A DNA stretch of 64,000 nt from Hyphomonadaceae bacterium (GTDB lineage: Bacteria; Pseudomonadota; Alphaproteobacteria; Caulobacterales; Aquidulcibacteraceae). The position numbers were made by a program, and so were the translations under genes. The stretch spans positions 1 through 64,000 of the forward strand of contig JAIELK010000003.1 in NCBI GenBank assembly GCA_019753175.1, read 5' to 3'. Positions 1-7,519 of this stretch are shown here, one piece after another. The notes beneath the pieces are model-generated. The model saw nothing but the letters and a program-made list of their open reading frames with translations. It had not been told where the DNA came from and ran no database searches. Numbering within the stretch: position 1 is the stretch's first letter; every line of letters begins with the position of its first letter.

Positions 1-2
1 CG

Positions 3-182
3 CACGCTTACGATGCGCGCGGCAATCTCACCGCCGACGGCGCGCGCAGCTTCGGCTACGATCTGGAGAACCGGCTCGTCTCGGTCACGGGCTCAGCGTC
101 GGGGAGGCTTCGTGACGCTCAGATAGTTTGGACGCGCCGCAGTCAGCTCAGGTCGCGCGCGCGTCCTGGATCAGCGCCCTGA
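3..182 (+). pseudogene. RHS/YD-repeat protein, C-terminal remnant
   Basis: The open frame running in from the window edge reads YDARGNLTADG...FGYDLENRLVSVTG, the signature of YD/RHS repeats found in large polymorphic-toxin and wall-associated proteins. After VSVTGSAS the repeat pattern is lost (GRLRDAQIV). A neighbouring frame briefly resumes with VTLR and then a stop, as if a short insertion or frameshift cut the repeat. The frame ends at a TGA lying inside the 3' end of the Crp/Fnr gene on the other strand. The rest of the gene is outside the window, so it could be the end of a full RHS gene or a decayed copy. The motif is clear; the pseudogene call is inference. Confidence 0.6.
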
Positions 183-837
183 GCTTGTCGCGCGCAACCA
201 ACCTGATGCCCGCGCGGCCCATGGAGATGAAGCCTTCGTCGACCCATTCGTGCAGCTTGCGATTGACCTTCTCGCGGCTGGCGCCGATGCGGCGCGCGAG
301 TTCGGTCTGCGTGAGCGTCACCGACGACCCGTCGCCGGCCTCGTCGAGCAAGCGCAGCGCGAGGCGCGCGCCCAGATCGAGCGTGTGCGCGTCCTCGAGC
401 GCGGCGTCGGCATGGCGCAGGCGGCGCGACATTTCCGCGACGAGCTTCAACAGCGCCCGCGGCTCGCTCTCCAGCGCGCCGATGGCCTGGTCCCTGCCGA
501 TGCGCAGAAACCGCGAGCGGCGGATGGCGCAGATGTCGGCCGAGCGGACGCCGCCGTCGAGCACGGCCATCTCGCCGATGAGGGCAGGGGGTTTCAGCGC
601 GGCGATGCGCACGTCCTTGCCGGCCTCGGTCGACGTGCGGACCTCGACCTCGCCTTCCAGCAGCACGTAAAGCGCATCGCCCTTGTCGCCTTTGGCGAAC
701 AAGAGCTTGCCGGGCTCGACGGTGACGGGCGCGCCCTGCTTGGCGAGCTTGGCGCGCGTCGCATCGCTCAGCGCGGCCATGAACTCGGCTCTCGCCAGCG
801 CCGCTTCGACGTTCTGGAGGTCGTGTTTGTCAGCCAT
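148..837 (-). CDS. Crp/Fnr-family transcriptional regulator
   Basis: A 229-residue protein with the Crp/Fnr two-domain layout. Residues ~20-130 form a cyclic-nucleotide-binding jelly roll, including GDKGDALYVLLEGEVEV and the phosphate-binding-cassette-like GEMAVLDGGVRSA, in which the Glu and Arg that contact cyclic nucleotides are kept. Residues ~150-220 form a winged helix with recognition helix TELARRIGASREKVNRKL. There is no Cys cluster as in FNR, so a small ligand such as cAMP is more likely than an iron-sulfur sensor. The ATG start follows no strong alternative. The gene lies immediately upstream of ccrM in coordinates and on the same strand. Target genes cannot be read from the sequence. 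Confidence 0.9.
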   Translation of the reverse strand: MADKHDLQNVEAALARAEFMAALSDATRAKLAKQGAPVTVEPGKLLFAKGDKGDALYVLLEGEVEVRTSTEAGKDVRIAALKPPALIGEMAVLDGGVRSADICAIRRSRFLRIGRDQAIGALESEPRALLKLVAEMSRRLRHADAALEDAHTLDLGARLALRLLDEAGDGSSVTLTQTELARRIGASREKVNRKLHEWVDEGFISMGRAGIRLVARDKLRALIQDARAT

Positions 838-944
838 TGGCTGGAACTTTCGTCGGCGCCGATGCGGGCGTCAACAGCGGACCCTTGCGGGCTTATTCCG
901 CCGCGGTTCCGCGCGCGTTGCGCGCGTCTTCCTCGGCCTCTTCC

Positions 945-2087
<1,143 letters not shown>

Positions 2088-2157
2088 CGCGGCGGCGTTA
2101 ACCATGTTGTCCGAGCTGCATACGCAGTTGGCACAAGATGTGGTGGGCGTGCGCGAT

Positions 2158-2730
2158 TCAAATCGCGCGCTTGAGGTCCATCGCCAGCTGCACGGGGCGG
2201 AAGCTCTTGCGATGAATGGCGCAGGGACCGAGGCGGCGGAGCGCGTCCTGGTGCTCGGGCGTGGAATAGCCCTTGTGCTTGGAGAAGGCGTAGCCGGGAT
2301 AGACGCCGCAGAGCTCGTTCATGATGCGGTCGCGCTCGACCTTGGCGATGATCGACGCGGCGGAGATCAGCGGCACGATGGCGTCGCCGTCGATCACCCA
2401 CTCGACCGGGCAGGGCAGGTCCGGCGCCATGTTGCCGTCGATCAGCGCTGCGACCGGCGCATGCGGCAGCGCTGCGAACGCGCGCTGCATGGCGAGGTGC
2501 GAGGCGCGCAGGATGTTGAGTGCATCGATCTCCTCGACGCTGGCGACGCCGACGCCGACCACGCCGACAGCGCGGATCCGCAGGGCTAAGTCTTCGCGCG
2601 CCTCGGCGGTCAATTGCTTGGAATCGTCGAGCCCCTTGGGGCGGCCCTTGGCCGGCAGAACGACCGCCGCCGCCACCACCGGCCCCGCCAGCGGCCCGCG
2701 CCCCGCCTCGTCGATCCCGCAAATCGCCAT
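2158..2730 (-). CDS. rnhB: Ribonuclease HII
   Basis: A 190-residue RNase HII that cleaves the RNA strand of RNA-DNA hybrids and excises single ribonucleotides. The N-terminus ICGIDEAGRGPLAGPVVAA carries the first two acidic metal ligands (Asp-Glu); further signature pieces are LDDSKQLT, LIDGN and AASIIAKVERD. The length is normal for the bacterial enzyme. The gene lies upstream of ccrM in the same direction, a neighbourhood common in alphaproteobacteria, and is divergent from the XRE/membrane cluster that begins at about 2.78 kb. Confidence 0.95.
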   Translation of the reverse strand: MAICGIDEAGRGPLAGPVVAAAVVLPAKGRPKGLDDSKQLTAEAREDLALRIRAVGVVGVGVASVEEIDALNILRASHLAMQRAFAALPHAPVAALIDGNMAPDLPCPVEWVIDGDAIVPLISAASIIAKVERDRIMNELCGVYPGYAFSKHKGYSTPEHQDALRRLGPCAIHRKSFRPVQLAMDLKRAI

Positions 2731-2780
2731 GGCGGGATGATGCGCGGATTCAAAGTCGCCGACAAACGACGGGGGATGGA

Positions 2781-2816
2781 ATGTACTATTGACAATATGT
2801 ACTAGAAAGCTAACAT
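2781..2816 (+). promoter_or_regulatory. Promoter with duplicated operator-like octamer
   Basis: A -35-like TTGACA (2789-2794) and a -10-like TAACAT (2811-2816) are separated by 16 bp. The octamer ATGTACTA occurs twice (2781-2788 and 2797-2804), bracketing the -35 element, and TATTGACAATA (2787-2797) is a perfect odd palindrome across it. The surroundings are AT-rich compared with the genome. The arrangement suggests a promoter for the downstream membrane-protein/XRE pair, repressed by the small XRE protein encoded in that operon. The function is inferred. Confidence 0.55.
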
Positions 2817-2846
2817 CATGGGTAGAATTACTAACGGAGGTTCAGC

Positions 2847-3287
2847 GTGGTAGCTCGAGAGCAGTTCGCATGGGTTTGGCTGGTGACCATGGTGGTGACT
2901 TACGGCGTCTACTTCGTCGCCGTTGCACTGACCGGCGACACGACGTTCTGGCGGCAGATCGTCATGTTCGCCGCCACGGCCATCGCGCAGGTGGTGATCG
3001 TCGCGATCGCGAGCGCGGTGATCGCGCTGCGGCACAAGAACGAATTAAGCGGGGACGAGCGCGACCGCGCGATTGAGCATCGGGCGTCCGCGATCGCCTA
3101 CCAAGTGCTGATCTGCGGCATGATCCTTGTCGGCTGCTTGATGCCCTTCAACCACGCGGGCTGGGACATCTTCCATGCGGCTGTTTTCGCGATTGTTTTG
3201 GCCGAGATCGTGCGCCATGGCCTGATCGTGGCGGCCTATCGGCGCGGTCTGCAGCAGCCCAAAGCGCAGCGAGGCTGGCATGGTTGA
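2847..3287 (+). CDS. Four-helix membrane protein paired with XRE repressor
   Basis: A 146-residue protein with four predicted membrane helices (around residues 8-28, 36-62, 88-106 and 113-132). A cytoplasmic segment, KNELSGDERDRAIEHRASAIAYQVL, resembles the D-E-R-(D/E)-x-x-I motif of small DUF2178-like membrane proteins. The start is GTG, preceded by the strong ribosome site ACGGAGG. The 3' end overlaps the start of the following XRE gene by 8 bp, so the two are translationally coupled. Membrane-protein/tiny-XRE pairs of this type are widespread, but their function is unknown. The function here is unassigned. Confidence 0.7.
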   Translation: MVAREQFAWVWLVTMVVTYGVYFVAVALTGDTTFWRQIVMFAATAIAQVVIVAIASAVIALRHKNELSGDERDRAIEHRASAIAYQVLICGMILVGCLMPFNHAGWDIFHAAVFAIVLAEIVRHGLIVAAYRRGLQQPKAQRGWHG

Positions 3288-3504
3288 GCGCCGGCTGACC
3301 AATTCAATCCGCACGCTGCGCTTCCTGGCGGGCGAGATGACGCAAGCCGAGCTGGGTGAGCGCATTGGCGTGACCCGCCAGACGGTCGCCGCCATTGAGG
3401 CCGGCAAGTATTCACCAACGTTGGAGGCTGCGTTTCGTATCGCCGAGGTGTTCGGCAAGCCGCTGGAGGAGGTGTTTCACTGGGGGGTCTGCGACGCGGG
3501 CTAA
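3280..3504 (+). CDS. Small XRE-family transcriptional regulator
   Basis: A 74-residue protein made almost entirely of one Cro/CI-type helix-turn-helix: AELGERIGVTRQTVAAIEAGKYSPTLEAAFRIAEVFG. Such single-domain XRE proteins usually bind a short inverted repeat and regulate the operon they sit in. It overlaps the preceding membrane-protein gene by 8 bp. Candidate operators are the duplicated octamer at 2781 and the 63-bp palindrome that begins 27 bp after its stop codon. It is paralogous to the 70-residue XRE protein encoded at 4571 (shared G-V-R/S-R-Q-x-V-x-A-I-E-x-G-K-Y pattern). Confidence 0.85.
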   Translation: MVERRLTNSIRTLRFLAGEMTQAELGERIGVTRQTVAAIEAGKYSPTLEAAFRIAEVFGKPLEEVFHWGVCDAG

Positions 3505-3530
3505 GGCGACCAGTCCGTCAAGGAAAGTAT

Positions 3531-3593
3531 TCTGTTTGATAAGGACGCTTGACAGGCCGTGCGCCGATGTGTCAAGCAAACTTATCAAACAGA
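3531..3593. promoter_or_regulatory. Nested 63-bp palindrome, putative operator array
   Basis: The outer arms TCTGTTTGATAAG (3531-3543) and CTTATCAAACAGA (3581-3593) are perfect reverse complements. Inside them GCTTGACA (3547-3554) and TGTCAAGC (3570-3577) form a second perfect pair, with 3-nt spacers on both sides. This gives four TTGAYA half-sites in mirror symmetry. The stretch is AT-rich and sits between the first XRE gene and the small gene at 3619, where a promoter and operator are expected. The long internal loop and the absence of a T-tract make it unlikely to be an intrinsic terminator. The operator role is inferred. Confidence 0.65.
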
Positions 3594-3618
3594 GAAGCAT
3601 CCTTGATGGAGGCGTCAA

Positions 3619-3798
3619 ATGAAGAGGGTCGTGGTCACGTTGTCAGCCCTGGTGGCGGTCGCGCTGATGATCGGTGCGGAGATCGTCCGCTTGGCGCCAT
3701 CGCCGGAAGGCCGTCTGCAGGTCCAAGTGACGCTGCCGCCCGATGACGTCTCAGTCAGCGTCAGCGGCCGGGCCCTCACCCTCAAGTTCGAAATCTGA
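3619..3798 (+). CDS. Small exported or single-pass membrane protein (59 aa)
   Basis: This gene is too short for the ORF track. ATG at 3619 follows a GGAGG-like site (tggaggcg) and encodes 59 residues: MKRVVVTLSALVAVALMIGA, a hydrophobic segment preceded by Lys-Arg, then a polar beta-rich tail (LQVQVTLPPDDVSVSVSG). The segment could be a signal peptide or a single anchor, leaving a ~35-residue periplasmic tail. It lies directly after the 63-bp palindrome and 9 bp before the next membrane gene, so it is probably the first gene of a second small operon. The function is unknown. Confidence 0.6.
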   Translation: MKRVVVTLSALVAVALMIGAEIVRLAPSPEGRLQVQVTLPPDDVSVSVSGRALTLKFEI

Positions 3799-3807
3799 GG
3801 CCCTCCC

Positions 3808-4125
3808 ATGAGCATCGAAAACCAAGACTCGCCTGCGCCCGGCGTCGCCAAGCGTCCGCAGGTCCGATGGCTGATCCTCGGCGCCGCGATTGCCTTCGCG
3901 ATCGCCGCCTGGACGGCGCTCGGCGTCGGCTATTTTGTCCAACCGAGCACGGTCGTGTGGATCGCCCTCATCACAGCGGCTGCAATCAGTCTTGAAGTGC
4001 TGTTCTGGGTCGGCGCCGGCGTCTTGGGCTGGAGCATCTTTGCAAAGCGGCGCGCGGCGCTTGAGCGCTGGCGCCAGCGCCTGTTCGGCAAACGCGGCGA
4101 GTCACGTCAATCTGAGGTGCGATAG
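3808..4125 (+). CDS. Small membrane protein, unknown function
   Basis: A 105-residue protein with a short polar N-terminus, two predicted membrane helices (about residues 21-45 and 49-75) and a strongly basic C-terminal tail (KRRAALERWRQRLFGKRG) that should be cytoplasmic. The ATG lies 9 bp after the preceding small gene. It is part of the accessory run of small membrane proteins and XRE regulators between rnhB and the Uma2 gene. I do not recognise a family. Confidence 0.6.
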   Translation: MSIENQDSPAPGVAKRPQVRWLILGAAIAFAIAAWTALGVGYFVQPSTVVWIALITAAAISLEVLFWVGAGVLGWSIFAKRRAALERWRQRLFGKRGESRQSEVR

Positions 4126-4145
4126 CACGCTCAAGGAGGCTACAG

Positions 4146-4574
4146 ATGTTATCCAAGGTGCTCGATTGCGCCGACGGCGCGCCTCCGAAGGTGGCGAAAC
4201 GCTATCGCGGCGAAATGATCCTCGCCAGCGCGCTCTATGTTATTGCGGTAGCCGTCAGCGCCTTTGTTCTTCGGTGGTTCGATCCGCCGCTCTGGGTCGC
4301 GGTTGCGATGGCCGCCGCCGCGCTCGCTCCGGTTGGGCTCATGTTGCGGGCGTATTTGCGCTACCTTGCCGGGCTCGACGAGTTTCAGCGTCGCGTGCAG
4401 ATGGAATCGCTGCTGATTGCGGCGGCGGTCGTCGCTTTCGGCAGTTTGACCTACGGGTTCTTGCAGGCGTTTGCCGGCTTTCCGGTCATTGAGGACGCGC
4501 TGATCTGGGTGTTCCCGGCGATGTGCGTGGTGTGGGGCTTCGCGCAAGTCTTCGTGCGGCGGCGCTACCGGTGA
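4146..4574 (+). CDS. Membrane protein paired with second XRE regulator
   Basis: A 142-residue protein with four predicted helices and the cytoplasmic loop RYLAGLDEFQRRVQMESLLIA between helices 2 and 3. The A-x-L-D-E-x-x-x-R-x-x-x-E-x pattern recurs in the gene at 4798 (AALDELAQRAHYEAWFWGG), so the two are paralogues. A good AAGGAGG site precedes the ATG. Its TGA overlaps the GTG start of the next XRE gene. This family is commonly found next to tiny XRE repressors, but no function is established. The membrane topology is well supported; the role is unknown. Confidence 0.7.
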   Translation: MLSKVLDCADGAPPKVAKRYRGEMILASALYVIAVAVSAFVLRWFDPPLWVAVAMAAAALAPVGLMLRAYLRYLAGLDEFQRRVQMESLLIAAAVVAFGSLTYGFLQAFAGFPVIEDALIWVFPAMCVVWGFAQVFVRRRYR

Positions 4575-4783
4575 AGAACCGCCTCAAGGTTCTGCGCGCG
4601 GAGCGCAATTGGAGTCAGGCCGATCTCGCCGACCGCCTCGATGTCTCGCGCCAAAGCGTCAACGCGATCGAGACCGGCAAGTACGATCCGTCGCTGCCCT
4701 TGGCGTTCAAGATCGCGGCAGTGTTCGGGCTCTCGATCGAACAAATTTTTAGCGCCGACGAAGCTGCGCAAGCGGCGGAATGA
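4571..4783 (+). CDS. Small XRE-family regulator
   Basis: A 70-residue single-domain Cro/CI-type HTH: KNRLKVLRAERNWSQADLADRL, then DVSRQSVNAIETGKYDPSLP. The ORF track starts it at 4523. The better start is GTG 4571, which places the conserved KNRLKVLR motif at the N-terminus and overlaps the upstream TGA (GTGA), a classic coupling arrangement. Its own stop overlaps an ATG (ATGA) at 4780. It probably represses its own operon. It is a divergent paralogue of the XRE protein at 3280. Confidence 0.85.
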   Translation: MKNRLKVLRAERNWSQADLADRLDVSRQSVNAIETGKYDPSLPLAFKIAAVFGLSIEQIFSADEAAQAAE

Positions 4784-4797
4784 TGCGGAGTCAGGCC

Positions 4798-5256
4798 ATG
4801 AGCACACGAGCAGGTCAGCGTCCGGCCGTCAGCAAGCAGCAGCGGAAGAACCTCTACCTTATCGGCACGCTTGTTGCGACCGTGATTATGGTTGCGGGGG
4901 CGGCGATCGCGGGCCGCGTCAGTGTGCCGGTGGGTTTGGCACTTGTTCTGCCGGCAATGGTCGCGGTGTTCGCCTTCAGCTTCCTCTGGTTTGCGGCGCT
5001 CGACGAATTGGCTCAGCGCGCGCACTACGAAGCGTGGTTCTGGGGCGGATCGACGGGGTTGCTGGTGGCCCCGCTGCTGATCGTCAGTGCGCTGCTGACA
5101 GGCGGACAGAGCGACCTCGTCGAGCTTGCGCTGACGTACTTCGGCGGCGGCGACAACGCGCGTGAGGCCTTCCTCAACGGTGTGATGGTGGCGATCGTGC
5201 CGCCCGTCATCGGCTACGGGATCTGGTGGCTGGTGTTCTGGCTGCGCAAGCTTTGA
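4798..5256 (+). CDS. Membrane protein, paralogue of the 4146 product
   Basis: A 152-residue protein from ATG 4798, which has GGAG 7 nt upstream; the ORF-track start at 4780 would add six residues. It has four predicted helices. The segment WFAALDELAQRAHYEAWFWGG is homologous to the loop of the 4146 gene, so the cluster contains two paralogous membrane proteins flanking one XRE repressor. The N-terminus is basic and polar. The function is unknown. The gene ends just before the convergent Uma2 gene. Confidence 0.65.
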   Translation: MSTRAGQRPAVSKQQRKNLYLIGTLVATVIMVAGAAIAGRVSVPVGLALVLPAMVAVFAFSFLWFAALDELAQRAHYEAWFWGGSTGLLVAPLLIVSALLTGGQSDLVELALTYFGGGDNAREAFLNGVMVAIVPPVIGYGIWWLVFWLRKL

Positions 5257-5257
5257 G

Positions 5258-5824
5258 CTAAGGCAGTGTCGGCGGATCGAACAGGAGCGTTAATGGGGTC
5301 GCTGTCGCACTCGTGAGCGTCTCGCCTGCGCGGACGATGTGGCGACGGCGATAGTCGCCCTCGTGCAGATCCCAAAATTGATGCAGCGCCCGAGCGTTCA
5401 CGTCGAGCACCCAATACTCCAGCAGGCCTGTCTCGGCGTATTCAAGGCGCTTCGGGCCGATGTCGTCGGCAAGCGATTCGTCGGCGATCTCAACGCAGAT
5501 GCGCGCCTTTTCGCCAGGAATTGGTCCCTTGAGCGGCCCGCCATCCCAAACAGTCAGGTCAGGAAGCGGACGGAAGCGGCCGGCGAACCGAACCGACACT
5601 TCGATGTCCACGACCAGAGGCGCGCCCGCGGCAGCGATTGCTGCTTCTAGCTTCTTGAAGATCCAGGTCTTGAGTCGGCCGTGCGGCAGATACTCCGGCG
5701 CCATTTGCACCAACCTCCCGCGCCGCAGTTCGACGCGCCCAAGCACCGAAGCGCCGCCGCTTTCCAGCAAACGGTCAAACTCTCTTTCAGAAAGTTCGAT
5801 GGGGCGAGGGGCCAAGTCCACCAT
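5258..5824 (-). CDS. Uma2-family (DUF820) putative restriction-like nuclease
   Basis: A 188-residue protein with the Uma2/DUF820 PD-(D/E)XK fold. The N-terminal ELSEREFDRLLESG is followed by VELRRGRLVQMAPEYLPHGRLKTWI, then the core PLPDLTVWDGG, ICVEIADESLADD, KRLEYAETGLLEYWVLDV. The Asp of PDLTV, the Glu of VEIADES and the following Lys fit the metal-binding nuclease triad. These proteins are very abundant in cyanobacteria and scattered elsewhere; their biological role is unsettled. It is a single gene, convergent with the XRE/membrane cluster. Confidence 0.8.
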   Translation of the reverse strand: MVDLAPRPIELSEREFDRLLESGGASVLGRVELRRGRLVQMAPEYLPHGRLKTWIFKKLEAAIAAAGAPLVVDIEVSVRFAGRFRPLPDLTVWDGGPLKGPIPGEKARICVEIADESLADDIGPKRLEYAETGLLEYWVLDVNARALHQFWDLHEGDYRRRHIVRAGETLTSATATPLTLLFDPPTLP

Positions 5825-5880
5825 GACGACACCCTAGCACTCTTGCGGCGTGCCGTCAGCGCCTTTACGCGGGTGCAGCA

Positions 5881-6765
5881 ATGGCTGCACTCAAATCGCC
5901 CCGCTGTTTCCAGGACGTGATCCTGACGCTCCAGTCTTATTGGGCGGGGCAGGGGTGCGCGATTCTGCAGCCCTATGACGAGCAGGTCGGCGCCGGCACG
6001 CTGCACCCGGCGACGACGCTGCGCGCGCTCGGGCCGAAGCCGTGGCGCGCGGCCTATGTGCAGCCCTCGCGTCGGCCCAAGGATGGGCGCTATGGGGACA
6101 ACCCCAACCGGCTGCAGCACTATTACCAGTTCCAGGTGATCCTGAAGCCGAACCCGCCCGATTTGCAGCAGCTTTACCTCAACTCGCTTGCCGCGATCGG
6201 CATCGACCCGCTGCTGCACGACATCCGCTTTGTCGAGGACGATTGGGAAAACCCGACCGTCGGCGCCTGGGGGCTGGGTTGGGAGGTCTGGTGCGACGGC
6301 ATGGAGGTGAGCCAATACACCTACTTCCAGCAAGTCGGCGGCTTGGACGTGCGCCCGGTTTCGGGCGAGCTCACCTACGGACTGGAGCGCTTGGCGATGT
6401 ACGTGTTCGGCGTCGACCGCGTCTACGATCTGCCGTTCAACGATCCCGAAAGCGCTGCGCCCTTGAGTTACGGCGATGTGTTCCTTGAAAACGAACGCCA
6501 GCAATCGCGCTTCAATTTCGAGCTCTCCGATCCGGAAATGAACCTCCGCTGGTTCAACGATGCGGAAGCGACTGCGACGCGCTTGCTCAAGGAAGGCAAT
6601 GTGCTGCCGGCGTTCGATTACACGCTGAAGGCCAGCCATTTGTTCAATCTGCTGGACGCGCGCGGCGTGGTGTCGCCGACGGAGCGGCAAAGCTTCATCG
6701 CGCGCGTGCGGGAATTGGCGAAAGGGTGCGCAAGCGCCTGGGAACGGATGGAGACACGAGCATGA
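5881..6765 (+). CDS. glyQ: Glycine--tRNA ligase alpha subunit
   Basis: A 294-residue alpha subunit of the tetrameric (alpha2beta2) bacterial glycyl-tRNA synthetase, which holds the class II aminoacylation core. Recognisable stretches are [56 protein letters not shown] and [19 protein letters not shown]. The length is typical. It overlaps the CDGSH gene by 4 bp (ATGA) and heads a tightly packed operon that ends with the beta subunit glyS. Confidence 0.97.
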   Translation: MAALKSPRCFQDVILTLQSYWAGQGCAILQPYDEQVGAGTLHPATTLRALGPKPWRAAYVQPSRRPKDGRYGDNPNRLQHYYQFQVILKPNPPDLQQLYLNSLAAIGIDPLLHDIRFVEDDWENPTVGAWGLGWEVWCDGMEVSQYTYFQQVGGLDVRPVSGELTYGLERLAMYVFGVDRVYDLPFNDPESAAPLSYGDVFLENERQQSRFNFELSDPEMNLRWFNDAEATATRLLKEGNVLPAFDYTLKASHLFNLLDARGVVSPTERQSFIARVRELAKGCASAWERMETRA

Positions 6766-7004
6766 GCGACGAGCGCGTGATAGCAGAGAAGACCCCGATC
6801 GGCGTCGAGGTCGAAGCGGGCAAGACCTATTTCTGGTGCACGTGCGGACGTTCGTCGAAGCAGCCCTTCTGTGACGGTTCACACAAGGTCACGTCGCTGA
6901 CGCCGCTGAAATGGGAAGCGAGCGAGACCAAGACCGTCTTCTTCTGCCGCTGCAAGCAAACCGCCGGCGCGCCGCTGTGCGACGGCAGCCACAAGAGGTT
7001 GTGA
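6762..7004 (+). CDS. CDGSH iron-sulfur domain protein
   Basis: An 80-residue protein with two CDGSH cores: [16 protein letters not shown] and [16 protein letters not shown]. Each has the three Cys and one His that bind a 2Fe-2S cluster in this family. The ATG at 6762 overlaps the glyQ stop (ATGA); the ORF track starts 12 codons earlier in another context. The stop shares one base with the next start (TGATG). Such proteins are thought to act in electron transfer or iron-sulfur/redox homeostasis. Its place between glyQ and glyS is an operon-level association only. Confidence 0.9.
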   Translation: MSDERVIAEKTPIGVEVEAGKTYFWCTCGRSSKQPFCDGSHKVTSLTPLKWEASETKTVFFCRCKQTAGAPLCDGSHKRL

Positions 7005-7519
7005 TGCGCATGATCAGGCCGATTCTAACCGCCTTGATGGTTGCGCTTGCGTGTGTCGCCACACCCGCGCTCGCCCAGAAGCCGGACCAGGTTTGGGGCT
7101 ATTCCGATCAGGACGCGCAGATGAACGCGGCCATCGAGCAGGCGCGCGCTCATTATCCCATGTTCATAGCCGAACTCCACGGCGCGCCGCCGTCGAGCTT
7201 CGGCGCCTTTGGCGTCAAAGTGGGGCTGACGCAATCCTCTGGCGGCCAGGAACACATCTGGGTGGGCAATCTGCGCTTCGAGGGCGAAGATCTGGTGGGC
7301 GAATTGCTCAATGAGCCGGTCGGTCTGCCTGGCATGCGCCGCGGCTCGCGCGTGGTGGTGCGCGACGGCGACGTCAGCGACTGGTCCATCGATACACCCC
7401 AGGGTCAGTATGGCAGCTTCACCACGCGTGTCATGTTGCCCTCGCTTGATCCAGAACTCGCCGCCCAAATGCGCGCTCATCTCGCGCCGTCGCCGCTGCC
7501 GCCGCACTGGTCTTCCTGA
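7004..7519 (+). CDS. Secreted DUF2314-like protein
   Basis: 171 residues from ATG 7004, with a clear signal peptide (RPILTALMVALACVATPALA, cut after ALA). The mature part has YSDQDAQMNAAIEQARAHYPMF, FGVKVGLTQSSGGQEHIWVGNLRF and VRDGDVSDWSIDTPQGQYGSFT, a pattern I associate with DUF2314 proteins (residues that include W-V and D-W near the end). Its function is unknown. It overlaps glyS by 1-3 bp (TGATG), so it is translated within the glyQ-glyS operon. Confidence 0.7.
   Translation: MRMIRPILTALMVALACVATPALAQKPDQVWGYSDQDAQMNAAIEQARAHYPMFIAELHGAPPSSFGAFGVKVGLTQSSGGQEHIWVGNLRFEGEDLVGELLNEPVGLPGMRRGSRVVVRDGDVSDWSIDTPQGQYGSFTTRVMLPSLDPELAAQMRAHLAPSPLPPHWSS

Noticed and set aside
5647-6882. 411-aa minus-strand ORF opposite glyQ
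   Set aside because: Antisense to glyQ; its downstream end merely runs into the Uma2 region in the wrong frame.
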